Under the pieces are notes generated by a model. The model was not told the DNA's origin and made no database searches. It was given only the letters and a program-made list of their open reading frames with translations. This document shows, in pieces, positions 1 to 7,577 of a stretch of DNA of 64,000 nucleotides; position 1 is the first letter of the stretch; each line of letters opens with the position of its first letter. A program made the translations under genes and the position numbers. Origin of the DNA: Rhizobium sp. BK602 (lineage in GTDB: Bacteria > Pseudomonadota > Alphaproteobacteria > Rhizobiales > Rhizobiaceae); contig NZ_JACIBC010000007.1 of NCBI RefSeq assembly GCF_014195095.1, positions 62,001 to 126,000 on the forward strand, read 5' to 3'.

Positions 1-1
1 G

Positions 2-274
2 CCCGGCTTCATTTCCGATATAATCGGCCTGCTGCTCTTCATCCCCGCCGTGCGCGAACTGGCCTGGACGGTTCTGCGCAAGCGCATCGTGGTGCTCGGC
101 TCGTCGCGCGCCTTCCGGCGCGGTCCCGGATACACATCCGGTCCGGGCGGCGCTCCAGGCCCGCAGCCCCGCCAGCCGGGTGGTGGACAGGTGGTCGATC
201 TCGACGAGACGGATTTCCACCGCGAGCCCGATCGCAACTCTCCCTGGTCCGACCGGAAACGGCTTGAAGACTAG
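2..274 (+). CDS. fxsA: FxsA family membrane protein, 3' part only
   Basis: The reading frame is open from the window edge and ends in TAG at 272-274, so only the last 90 residues are seen. They contain the end of a hydrophobic segment (PGFISDIIGLLLFIPAVRE), which matches the conserved C-terminal signature of FxsA, a small inner-membrane protein linked to suppression of phage F exclusion in E. coli. A hydrophilic Gly/Pro-rich tail follows. In rhizobia fxsA typically precedes secB, as here. The cellular function is not well defined. The true start lies outside the window. Confidence 0.8.
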   Translation, partial: PGFISDIIGLLLFIPAVRELAWTVLRKRIVVLGSSRAFRRGPGYTSGPGGAPGPQPRQPGGGQVVDLDETDFHREPDRNSPWSDRKRLED

Positions 275-367
275 CAAGAAAGGCCGGAATCAGCCCAGGC
301 CTCAAGGGTTGTAAGCCCTTATGCGAAATGCTAGATGGCGACACCCATAGACGTCAGAGGAAACCCC

Positions 368-850
368 ATGGCCAACGAGAACAGCGGCAACGGCGCAGCC
401 AGCCCGAGCCTTACCATCCTTGCTCAATACACCAAGGATCTCTCCTTCGAAAATCCGGGCGCTCCGCGCTCGCTGCAGGCCCGGGAAAACGCTCCCGACA
501 TCAATATCAATGTCAACGTCAATGCCAATCCGCTGTCGGATTCGGATTTCGACGTCGTGCTGACGCTGAGCGCCGAAGCCAAGGACGGCGATCGGGTTCT
601 CTTCCACACCGAGCTGGTCTATGGCGGCGTCTTCCGCGTCACCGGCTTCCCGCAGGAACATATGCTGCCGCTGCTCTTCATCGAGTGCCCGCGCCTGCTG
701 TTCCCCTTCGCCCGCCAGATCATCGCCGACATCACCCGCAACGGCGGCTTCCCGCCGCTGATGATCGACCCGATCGATTTCGCGCAGATGTTCACGCAGC
801 GCATGGCCGAAGAACAGACCCGCGCGCAGGTGTCTTCGGTTCCGAACTAA
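368..850 (+). CDS. secB: Protein-export chaperone SecB
   Basis: SecB is a cytosolic tetrameric chaperone that keeps preproteins unfolded and hands them to SecA at the Sec translocon. The product is 160 aa, the normal alphaproteobacterial length. It has the N-terminal YTKDLSFENP segment, the acidic DVVLTLSAEA strand and the LFIECPRLLFPFARQII stretch typical of the family. An in-frame ATG exists at 335, but I choose 368 because AGAGGA lies just upstream and family members start near this point. An Ala/Asn/Gly-rich N-terminal leader precedes the conserved core. A strong hairpin terminator follows the stop. Confidence 0.95.
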   Translation: MANENSGNGAASPSLTILAQYTKDLSFENPGAPRSLQARENAPDININVNVNANPLSDSDFDVVLTLSAEAKDGDRVLFHTELVYGGVFRVTGFPQEHMLPLLFIECPRLLFPFARQIIADITRNGGFPPLMIDPIDFAQMFTQRMAEEQTRAQVSSVPN

Positions 851-880
851 GCTTTTCGCATCTTTCACCGATGCAGACGA

Positions 881-910
881 AAATGCCCGGATCATCGTCC
901 GGGCATTTTT
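881..910 (+). terminator. Rho-independent terminator after secB
   Basis: An inverted repeat (AATGCCCGGA, loop, TCCGGGCATT) is followed by a run of T, 30 bases after the secB stop. It separates secB from the LysE-type gene. Confidence 0.85.
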
Positions 911-995
911 CGTTTAGGGACCATACCGTGCACTGCTTGCCATTATGGTGAAATTTGCTAGACGGGAATTCCGGCTCAATCCGAAGGGGACAATC

Positions 996-1628
996 ATGCC
1001 GGATCTTTCCACACTCACAGTTTTTGCCGCCGCCGCCGTGGTCCTCACCGCTACGCCCGGCCCCGATATGCTGCTCATCGCATCGCGTAGCGTCAGCCAG
1101 GGGCGAGCAGCGGGGTTTCTGACCTATGCGGGCATCGCGCTTGGCACCTATTGTCATGCCCTGGCCGCGGCGCTCGGCCTCTCGCAGCTCTTCGCGACCG
1201 TGCCGATCGCCTATGAGATCGTCCGCTGGGCCGGCTGCGCCTACCTTCTTTACCTGGCGTACAAGACGATCCGCTCCGAAGGAGCAAACGTTTCTCCGAT
1301 ATCCGCCCCGAAGCCGCTTTCGAACAGCCGAATTGTCACGGAAGGCCTGGCGACCAACCTTCTGAACCCGAAAATGGTGCTGTTCGTCCTTGCGCTCTTC
1401 CCGCAATTCGTCAGCCCGGAAGGCGGGTCGATGGTCGGGCAGATGTTCCTGCTCGCCACGATATTGAATGGAATCGGTTTCGTTGTGAATGGCTCGGTCA
1501 TCCTGATCGGCAGCCATATCCGCGTCCGCCTTTCCGGCTTCGTCCGCTTCCCGAAGCTGCCGCAATATCTTCTCGCCGCGGTGTTCACGGGTCTTGCCTG
1601 CCGGCTTGCGCTCGGAAGCAGAACCTAG
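996..1628 (+). CDS. LysE/RhtB family amino-acid exporter
   Basis: This 210 aa polytopic inner-membrane protein belongs to the LysE/RhtB translocator family, which exports amino acids or homoserine lactones. The family signature TPGPDMLLIASRSVSQGR sits near residue 25, followed by GFLTYAGIALG and about five further hydrophobic segments; the central NLLNPKMVLFVLALFPQFV block is also diagnostic. I take the ATG at 996 because AAGGGGA stands 6 bases upstream; the earlier ATG at 945 has no comparable site. The substrate cannot be told from sequence. The gene stands alone, convergent with dnaQ. Confidence 0.9.
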   Translation: MPDLSTLTVFAAAAVVLTATPGPDMLLIASRSVSQGRAAGFLTYAGIALGTYCHALAAALGLSQLFATVPIAYEIVRWAGCAYLLYLAYKTIRSEGANVSPISAPKPLSNSRIVTEGLATNLLNPKMVLFVLALFPQFVSPEGGSMVGQMFLLATILNGIGFVVNGSVILIGSHIRVRLSGFVRFPKLPQYLLAAVFTGLACRLALGSRT

Positions 1629-1652
1629 CCGTGCCTCTGCCGGTCGGAATAT

Positions 1653-2363
1653 CTAGGCGCGGTATTTCGACCAGATGCCCTTTTCCCCGAGCTTGGCGAT
1701 CAGCGCCGCATGCGCCGCCTCTTCGTCCTCGCTCATCCGGCTCGGCAGGGGAGACGGCCGCGTCATGATCTCCACGACGACATCCTCCACCTCGTCATTG
1801 CGGCGGGAGCGCGCGGAAGACCCGTTGCTGCTGCCGAGGCCAAGCGCCGTCTGCCGACCGCCGATCATCTCGATATAGACTTCGGCCAGCAGTTCGGAGT
1901 CGAGAAGCGCGCCGTGCTTGGTGCGATGCGAGTTGTCGATGCCGTAGCGACGGCAGAGCGCATCCAGCGAATTCGGCCCCATGGGATGCTTGCGCCGCGC
2001 CATGGCCAGCGTATCGATCACCATATCCGGCAGGATCGGCGGACGGCCAAGGCGGGCGAATTCGGCATTGACGAAACCCATGTCGAAGGTGGCGTTGTGG
2101 GCGATCCACTTGGCGCCCTCGAAAAAGGCGAGGATCTGGTCGGCGACGTCGGCGAAGGGCGGCTTGTCCTTCAGCGATTCGTCGGTGATGCCGTGCACGG
2201 CCAGCGCATCCGGGTGAACCTTGCGGTCGCCGGGATTTATATAGAGATGCAGTGTCTTGCCGGTCGGGAAATGGTTGAAAAGCTCGATGCCGCCGATTTC
2301 GATGATACGATCCGCCCTGTTGTCGAGACCGGTGGTTTCCGTATCGAAGATGATTTCGCGCAT
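1653..2363 (-). CDS. dnaQ: DNA polymerase III epsilon subunit (3'-5' exonuclease)
   Basis: DnaQ is the proofreading exonuclease of the replicase core, bound to the alpha and theta subunits. The 236 aa product has all three DEDDh exonuclease motifs: ExoI DTETTGLD at residues 7-14, ExoII HNATFDMGF near 92, and ExoIII with HGALLDSE, giving the His and Asp metal ligands. The C-terminal 50 residues form the tail that contacts the polymerase subunit. It is the last gene of a minus-strand run aroE-coaE-dnaQ with a 1-base gap to coaE, the standard order beside the rhizobial origin. Confidence 0.95.
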   Translation of the reverse strand: MREIIFDTETTGLDNRADRIIEIGGIELFNHFPTGKTLHLYINPGDRKVHPDALAVHGITDESLKDKPPFADVADQILAFFEGAKWIAHNATFDMGFVNAEFARLGRPPILPDMVIDTLAMARRKHPMGPNSLDALCRRYGIDNSHRTKHGALLDSELLAEVYIEMIGGRQTALGLGSSNGSSARSRRNDEVEDVVVEIMTRPSPLPSRMSEDEEAAHAALIAKLGEKGIWSKYRA

Positions 2364-2364
2364 G

Positions 2365-2985
2365 TCAGGGCTCCCCGCCTGTGGGTTGGTCTCCGGCCGG
2401 CTGCCGCCGCAGATCGGCTATGATGGTTCTCACCTGCTCCCGCGTGGTGTCGATACTGTGGCTGGTGTCGATGACATAATCGGCCCTGGCCCGCTTCTCG
2501 GCATCCGGCGTCTGGCGCGAGAGAATCACATTGAATTTTTCCTCCGTCATGCCCGGCCGGGCAAGCACCCTCTCCCTTTGAATCTGTGGATCGCAGCTGA
2601 CGACGACGATCTTGTCGACCCTCTTGTCCGCACCCGTCTCGAACAGCAGGGGAATGTCGAGCACGACGATATCGGCGCCGGCTGCCTGTTGCTCTTGAAG
2701 GAACTTGCGCTCGCGCTCACGCACCAGCGGATGCACGATCGCTTCCAGCCGTTTGAAACCGGAGGGATCGGCGGCAAGCCTGCGGCCGAGTTCCTGCCGG
2801 TTGACGGCACCATTTTCGGTCGTTCCCGGAAAGGCCGCCTCGACCAGAGGCACGGCCTCGCCGGTATAAAGGTCATGCACCACGGCGTCGGCGTCGTTGA
2901 CCGCAATGCCAGCTTCGGCGAAGAGCTTCCCCGAGGTCGACTTCCCCATCCCGATCGAACCCGTGAGACCGACGCGGATCATCAA
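2365..2985 (-). CDS. coaE: Dephospho-CoA kinase
   Basis: CoaE phosphorylates the 3'-hydroxyl of the ribose in dephospho-CoA, the last step of coenzyme A synthesis. The P-loop GSIGMGKST is at residues 9-17, followed by the DADAVVHDLY segment, and LVREREIKFL-like and DIPLLFETG blocks typical of CoaE are present (here RERERKFL and DIPLLFETG). The length of 206 aa is normal. Its start codon overlaps the aroE stop by 4 bases, so translation is probably coupled. Cytosolic. Confidence 0.95.
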   Translation of the reverse strand: MMIRVGLTGSIGMGKSTSGKLFAEAGIAVNDADAVVHDLYTGEAVPLVEAAFPGTTENGAVNRQELGRRLAADPSGFKRLEAIVHPLVRERERKFLQEQQAAGADIVVLDIPLLFETGADKRVDKIVVVSCDPQIQRERVLARPGMTEEKFNVILSRQTPDAEKRARADYVIDTSHSIDTTREQVRTIIADLRRQPAGDQPTGGEP

Positions 2986-3839
2986 TGTCCATCCATATCC
3001 GCGATGATCAATGCTCTTAGCATCTCATCGACCTTCGGACGCTTGCCGAACCATTTTTCGAAGCCAGGCGCGGCCTGGTGCAGCAGCATGCCGAGACCAT
3101 CGACAATGGCGAAGCCCTGCTGTTCGGCCTGCGCCAAGAGCGGCGTCTTCAACGGAACATAGACGATATCGGTGACAACGGCGTTTCCAGCCAGCGGTGA
3201 GAAATCGATCAGGGGCGCCTCTTCGCCGTCCATGCCGAGCGAGGTCGTGTTGACGAAAAGACCGGCACCCTGCATCACCTCGGCCAGCGCCGGCATCGGA
3301 TGGGCATGCACCCGCGGACCGAAACGGTCGGCCAGTTCCCGCGCCCGCGCTACGGTGCGGTTGATGACATGGATCTCCCGGATGCCGCGGTCGCGCACCG
3401 CCTGGATCACGGCCCGGCTCGCCCCGCCGGCACCGAGGATCACGGCGCGGTCGGTGCTGTCCCAGCCTGCCTGACGCTCATCCAGATTGGCGGTGAAGCC
3501 GCGGCCGTCGGTGTTGGTGGCATGCAGCAGCCCGTCCTCGAGCCAGAGCGTGTTCGAGGCGCCAAGTTCCTCGGACAAGTCATCCGGCCGATCCGCCAGC
3601 TTGAATGCCATCTCCTTGTGCGGGATCGTGACGTTGCCGCCGACAAAATCGGACGAGCCGTCCTTCAATCCGGCGATGAAGGCCGGAAAATCCTCCGGCG
3701 TCACTTCGACGGCACGATAGCTGCCGGCAAGATGAAGCGTGCGCAGCCAGTGACCATGGATCAAGGGTGAACGCGAATGCTTGACGGGATAGCCGGTGAC
3801 GAAGGCATTCGGCGCGGATGTTTCACGTGAATCACCCAT
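2982..3839 (-). CDS. aroE: Shikimate dehydrogenase (NADP+)
   Basis: AroE reduces 3-dehydroshikimate to shikimate with NADPH in aromatic amino-acid synthesis. The product is 285 aa. It has VKHSRSPLIH (the substrate-binding Ser pair), GGNVTIPHKE with the catalytic Lys, the nucleotide-binding GAGGASRAV loop and the C-terminal DGLGMLLHQAAPGFEKWFG. I use the ATG at 3839 (MGDSRET) rather than an upstream ATG at 3893 that would lie inside maf. The first codons, GATTCACGTGAAACA, coincide with a parS-like site. The start overlaps the maf stop by 8 bases. Confidence 0.94.
   Translation of the reverse strand: MGDSRETSAPNAFVTGYPVKHSRSPLIHGHWLRTLHLAGSYRAVEVTPEDFPAFIAGLKDGSSDFVGGNVTIPHKEMAFKLADRPDDLSEELGASNTLWLEDGLLHATNTDGRGFTANLDERQAGWDSTDRAVILGAGGASRAVIQAVRDRGIREIHVINRTVARARELADRFGPRVHAHPMPALAEVMQGAGLFVNTTSLGMDGEEAPLIDFSPLAGNAVVTDIVYVPLKTPLLAQAEQQGFAIVDGLGMLLHQAAPGFEKWFGKRPKVDEMLRALIIADMDGH
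3819..3834. promoter_or_regulatory. parS-like ParB-binding site (1 mismatch)
   Basis: The sequence TGTTTCACGTGAATCA differs at one position from the palindrome TGTTTCACGTGAAACA. It lies inside the first codons of aroE and about 1.6 kb on the far side of the putative origin from parAB. ParB would nucleate here and spread. Confidence 0.75.
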
Positions 3840-4431
3840 CGATCGCCCCCAATTCACGAAGTTTCTGCAACAGCGGCAGCATCGGCAGGCCAAGGATGGT
3901 GAAATAGTCGCCGTCGATCTTCGAGAAAAGCTGGATGCCCTCCCCCTCGAGCTGATAGGCGCCGACGCTCGACATCGCCTTGTCGCCGACGCGGTTCAGA
4001 TGCCGATGGATGAAGCCGGCGGACAGATCCCGCATGGTCAGCTCGGCATGGGAAATATGCTCCCAGATGATATCGCCATTCAGCGCCAGTGCGACGGCGC
4101 TGTTCAGACGGTGGGTCTTGCCGGACAGGCTTTGCAGATGGCCTTCGGCCTCGGCCATCGTCTTCGGCTTGTGAAAGACCTGATCGCCAAGCGACATGGT
4201 CTGATCCGAACCGATCACCAGCGAGCCGGCAAAACGGTCGCTCACCTCCTTGGCCTTGGCTTTGCCCAGTACCAGCGCCACCGCATCCGGCTTGGCCCCA
4301 TCCCGCTCCAGCGGCGCCTCGACCGCGCGCTCGTCGATATCGGCGGCAACGGCTTTGAATTGCAGGCCGGCATTGTCCATCAGCATCCGCCGGAACGGGC
4401 TGGAGGAAGCAAGGATGAGCGGCATTGTCAT
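3832..4431 (-). CDS. maf: Maf family nucleotide pyrophosphatase
   Basis: Maf proteins hydrolyse non-canonical or canonical nucleoside triphosphates (dTTP/UTP or m7GTP, depending on subfamily) to monophosphates and were first noted as septum-formation inhibitors. The 199 aa product begins with the family motif ASSSPFRRMLM and contains DIDERAVEAP, GKAKAKEV, the GSDQTMSLGDQVFHKP catalytic region and the C-terminal DGDYFTILGLPMLPL. The overlap with aroE suggests co-transcription toward dnaQ. Which nucleotide is the substrate cannot be read from sequence. Confidence 0.9.
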   Translation of the reverse strand: MTMPLILASSSPFRRMLMDNAGLQFKAVAADIDERAVEAPLERDGAKPDAVALVLGKAKAKEVSDRFAGSLVIGSDQTMSLGDQVFHKPKTMAEAEGHLQSLSGKTHRLNSAVALALNGDIIWEHISHAELTMRDLSAGFIHRHLNRVGDKAMSSVGAYQLEGEGIQLFSKIDGDYFTILGLPMLPLLQKLRELGAIDG

Positions 4432-4470
4432 GATCGGAGAACCTTAAAAATAACGCTGTGCAGCGCCTGG

Positions 4471-4563
4471 AGCGTTTCATGGAATTGCGGAAACGCTCTA
4501 ACGTTTTGTTTTTATGCAATTCCGGGCGGAAAATCGCTGCACGCTTTTCCTGGAATTGCTCTA
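4471..4563. repeat. Dispersed two-palindrome intergenic repeat, copy 1
   Basis: Two successive inverted repeats are seen: AGCGTTTC with GAAACGCT (4471-4497), and GCAATTCC with GGAATTGC (4516-4559). The inner segment (CGGAAAATCGCTGCACGCTTTTCCT) recurs in other gaps in this window at about 30.1, 41.3, 58.3 and 59.9 kb. The layout resembles the rhizobial intergenic mosaic elements. The terminal CTA doubles as the ppsR stop codon. Confidence 0.8.
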
Positions 4564-5394
4564 GCGCAGCTTCGGGCGCAGGGCAACAATGGCTGCCGCC
4601 GTCTCCTCGATCGAGCGCCGGGTGACATCGATGATCGGCCAATTATGCCTGGTGCACAGCGAGCGGGCATATTTCAGCTCCTCGGAGATGGTGGCGCGAT
4701 CGGTGTAGCCGCCGCGGTCGAAGCCCGGCGTGGTGCCGAGGATACGGTTTTCGCGAACCTGCGATATGCGATCGGTGGTCGCCACCAGTCCGACGATCAA
4801 CGGCTTGGTGGCCCGCAGCAGACTTTCCGGCAGGGGAACACCATGAACGATCGGGATATTGGCTGTTTTGATGCCCCTGTTCGCCAGATAGATGCTGGTC
4901 GGCGTCTTCGAAGTCCGGCTGATGCCGATAATGACGACGTCGGCGTCATTATAATCGTCCGGCATCTGACCGTCGTCATGATCCATGGTGAAGTTCAGCG
5001 CTTCGATGCGCGCGAAATAGTCGGCGTTCATCACATGCTGGGCGCCGACGCGCCGGCGCGACGCCGTGCCCAGATAGGTCTGGAAGACGTTCATCACCGG
5101 TTCAAGCACGTTGACGCAGGGTACGCCCATCTCGCGGCAGCGCTCATCGATGAAATCGGCAAGCTCGCGATCGACGATCGTATAGAGGACGATGCCAGGA
5201 CTATGATCGATCGCCTGCAGCACCGGCAGCAGCTGCTTGCGATTCCTGATCAGCGGATAGACGTGCTCGATCGGTTGACTGGCATGGAATTGCACTGACG
5301 CGGCCCGACCGGCGGAGATCAGAGTCTCGCCCGTTGAGTCAGAAATCAGATGCAGATGAAAGAAGCTTGTCCGGTTTTCCACGCTACTTTCCAT
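4561..5394 (-). CDS. ppsR: PPDK regulatory protein / bifunctional kinase-pyrophosphorylase (DUF299)
   Basis: This family phosphorylates and dephosphorylates pyruvate,phosphate dikinase or PEP synthetase on a Thr, using ADP as donor and Pi as acceptor. The 277 aa product starts with the FHLHLISDSTGET signature and contains the nucleotide-binding GISRTSKTPTSIYLANRG loop and the GLVATTDRISQVRENR block. I choose ATG 5394 (MESSVEN), which gives the usual family length; an upstream ATG at 5475 adds 27 residues with no family likeness. The gene points away from hemE across the putative origin. Its TAG stop is the edge of the repeat at 4471-4563. Confidence 0.9.
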   Translation of the reverse strand: MESSVENRTSFFHLHLISDSTGETLISAGRAASVQFHASQPIEHVYPLIRNRKQLLPVLQAIDHSPGIVLYTIVDRELADFIDERCREMGVPCVNVLEPVMNVFQTYLGTASRRRVGAQHVMNADYFARIEALNFTMDHDDGQMPDDYNDADVVIIGISRTSKTPTSIYLANRGIKTANIPIVHGVPLPESLLRATKPLIVGLVATTDRISQVRENRILGTTPGFDRGGYTDRATISEELKYARSLCTRHNWPIIDVTRRSIEETAAAIVALRPKLR

Positions 5395-5395
5395 C

Positions 5396-5782
5396 ACCTG
5401 TTGATATCTTGGGAGAGAAGAGAGGTACGGGAAGCGCCCGGTCGGGGGCAAGTGGAAAACCGCCGACTTTTCCACATTTCGAATTTTGGCCGCAGCGCCT
5501 CAGTGGGATTGTGGGCAATGTGGATAAGCTGATTTTGATCCGGACGCTCCCCAGTTTTTCCCCAGATCGGATCGAAATGAAATCTCCAGCAAGCACCTGG
5601 AAAGATTGATCTAAGCCTGATCTTATCCACATATCCCGGCGCCCATTTGATTTCTTTGCCGCAATCGAGGCCGAGGCGCGACATTTTGGATCGGTCGTGG
5701 ATGGATTTTAATCCTTGATAGTCACCGACTCTAAGAAATAGAAACCTTTTAAATATCTTTGGTTTTTAGATGGGATAAGTCA
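5396..5782. other. oriC: Putative chromosomal replication origin (oriC)
   Basis: This gap between divergent ppsR and hemE contains no gene. It has two perfect DnaA boxes (TTATCCACA at 5623-5631 and its complement TGTGGATAA at 5519-5527), plus near-matches TTTTCCACA 5468-5476, TGTGGGCAA 5510-5518, TTTTCCCCA 5556-5564 and AGTGGAAAA 5451-5459. A markedly AT-rich block at 5701-5770 could be the unwinding element. A GANTC methylation site is at 5728-5732. In Caulobacter and rhizobia oriC is adjacent to hemE, and dnaQ, rho, mnmG and parAB cluster nearby, all matching this layout. Boundaries are approximate. Confidence 0.85.
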
Positions 5783-6817
5783 TTGAGCGACGAGCGCCGG
5801 AAGATCATGAGGGTACTTGGCGGAGAAACGCTGAGCCCTCCCCCTCTCTGGCTAATGCGTCAGGCAGGCCGCTATCTTCCGGAATATCGGGAGACGAGAG
5901 CGAAGGTCGGCAGCTTTCTCGATCTCTGTTACAGCCCGGAACATGCCGTCGAGGTGACGCTGCAACCCATTCGTCGTTACGGTTTCGACGCGGCAATCCT
6001 GTTTTCCGATATTCTGGTCATTCCCGATGCGTTGAAACGCAATGTCCGCTTTACCGAGGGGCATGGTCCTGAAATGGAGCCGATCGACGAGGCGGGCATT
6101 TTCGCGCTGAAAGCGGATGGCGTACTTGGGCATGTCGCTCCCGTCATGGAAACGGTGCGGCGGCTGCGCAGCGAACTGCCTGATGAAACGACGCTTCTCG
6201 GTTTCTGCGGAGCGCCATGGACGGTCGCGACCTATATGATCGCCGGCCACGGCACGCCGGACCAGGCCCCTGCCCGGCTCTTCGCCTATCAATATCCAAA
6301 GGCGTTCGAGCATCTGCTGACGCTGCTTGCGGATATCTCGGCCGATTACCTGGTGGCGCAGATCGATGCCGGCGCCGATGCCGTGCAGATCTTTGATTCC
6401 TGGGCCGGCGTGCTCGGTGAAAAGGAGTTCGAGGCTTTCGCTGCCAGGCCGGTCGCGAGAATGATCGCATCGGTCAAGGCACGGAGGCCGCAGGCAAGGA
6501 TCATCGCCTTTGCCAAGGGGGCTGGATATCAGCTGAAGACCTACCGGCAGAAGACCGGCGCCGATGCGATCGGGCTCGACTGGTCCGTGCCGCTGGCCTT
6601 TGCCAAGGAGCTGCAACGGGAGGGACCGGTGCAGGGCAATCTCGATCCGATGCGCGTGGTTGCCGGTGGCAGAGCTCTGGAAGACGGGATCGATGACATA
6701 TTGCAGCAGCTGGGCAACGGCCCGCTGATCTTCAATCTCGGCCACGGTATCACGCCGCAGGCCAATCCCGCCCATGTCTCGGCGCTTGTCGAACGCGTGC
6801 GGGCCTGGAAAGGCTGA
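5783..6817 (+). CDS. hemE: Uroporphyrinogen decarboxylase
   Basis: HemE converts uroporphyrinogen III to coproporphyrinogen III in haem synthesis, in the cytosol. The conserved PPLWLMRQAGRYLPEYR motif is near residue 20, with RYGFDAAILFSDILV and the C-terminal FNLGHGITPQANP present. Family length (about 344 aa) fits the TTG at 5783 (MSDERRKIM), which has AGATGGGAT upstream; an ATG at 5759 in the same frame and another at 5807 are alternatives. It is the first gene right of the putative origin and is followed 4 bases later by hemJ. Confidence 0.94.
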   Translation: MSDERRKIMRVLGGETLSPPPLWLMRQAGRYLPEYRETRAKVGSFLDLCYSPEHAVEVTLQPIRRYGFDAAILFSDILVIPDALKRNVRFTEGHGPEMEPIDEAGIFALKADGVLGHVAPVMETVRRLRSELPDETTLLGFCGAPWTVATYMIAGHGTPDQAPARLFAYQYPKAFEHLLTLLADISADYLVAQIDAGADAVQIFDSWAGVLGEKEFEAFAARPVARMIASVKARRPQARIIAFAKGAGYQLKTYRQKTGADAIGLDWSVPLAFAKELQREGPVQGNLDPMRVVAGGRALEDGIDDILQQLGNGPLIFNLGHGITPQANPAHVSALVERVRAWKG

Positions 6818-6821
6818 GGGT

Positions 6822-7376
6822 ATGAGCGACCGACCGCAGGAGAAGCAGACGGACCCTCGTCCCGGCGCCTATGCCAGCCGGCGCGCCTATTTCATGATCC
6901 TGGCCTTCATTGTTTTGGCGATCGTGCTGTTTGCCTGGCATCCGGACAATCTCTATCTCTGGATCAAGGCGCTGCATATCATCGCGGTGATCTCGTGGAT
7001 GGCGGGTCTTTTCTATATGCCGCGGCTCTTCATCTACCATACCGATGCGGAGCCAGGCTCGCAGCAATCGGAGACCTTCAAGGTGATGGAACGGCGGCTT
7101 CTGCGCGTGATCATGACGCCGGCCATGATGCTGACCTGGATTTTCGGCCTCTATCTCGCCTGGTCCGTCTATGATTTCCAGGGCGGCTGGCTGCATGCCA
7201 AGATCGGCCTCGTCGTGCTGCTGACGGGCGTCCATATGTTTTTCAGCCGCGCCGTGCGGGCGTTCGGGCGCGATGAGAACCGCTATTCCGCCCGCTACTG
7301 GCGCCTGATGAACGAGGCGCCGACGGTGCTGATGATCCTGATCGTCATTCTGGTGGTGGTGAAGCCGTTTGCTTGA
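6822..7376 (+). CDS. hemJ: Protoporphyrinogen IX oxidase HemJ
   Basis: HemJ is the membrane-bound protoporphyrinogen oxidase of bacteria lacking HemY or HemG; it oxidises protoporphyrinogen IX to protoporphyrin IX. The 184 aa product has about four hydrophobic helices. It contains the family motif WIKALHIIAVISWMAGLFYMPRLF with the conserved His, and a conserved Arg-rich ERRLLRVIMTPAM loop. The ATG at 6822 is preceded by CTGAGGG and lies 4 bases after the hemE stop, so the two haem genes are probably one transcript. A hydrophilic N-terminal leader of about 25 residues precedes the first helix. Confidence 0.92.
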   Translation: MSDRPQEKQTDPRPGAYASRRAYFMILAFIVLAIVLFAWHPDNLYLWIKALHIIAVISWMAGLFYMPRLFIYHTDAEPGSQQSETFKVMERRLLRVIMTPAMMLTWIFGLYLAWSVYDFQGGWLHAKIGLVVLLTGVHMFFSRAVRAFGRDENRYSARYWRLMNEAPTVLMILIVILVVVKPFA

Positions 7377-7577
7377 AACGGGCGGGATTTCGCGCCGACG
7401 TTAAATTTTCTTGTTTTCGTCCGCCCCCCTTGCGGGGCACAAAGTGAATCGCTATTTTCCCGCCATCTCTTCTTCGTGGCATGTATCAGTTCTGTCGCTC
7501 GCGAATATCCCTCTCGCGGTTCTGAATACGACCAACATTGCCTTTCCCCTCCGATAAAACACAGAGTAAATCCCTTC
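7377..7577 (+). promoter_or_regulatory. Leader region upstream of rho
   Basis: This 201-base gap before rho contains a GC-rich hairpin (GCCCC...GGGGC near 7426-7439) and C-rich, G-poor stretches further on. Such unstructured C-rich leaders are typical Rho loading regions, and rho is autoregulated by attenuation in several bacteria. The role here is inferred only. Confidence 0.35.
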
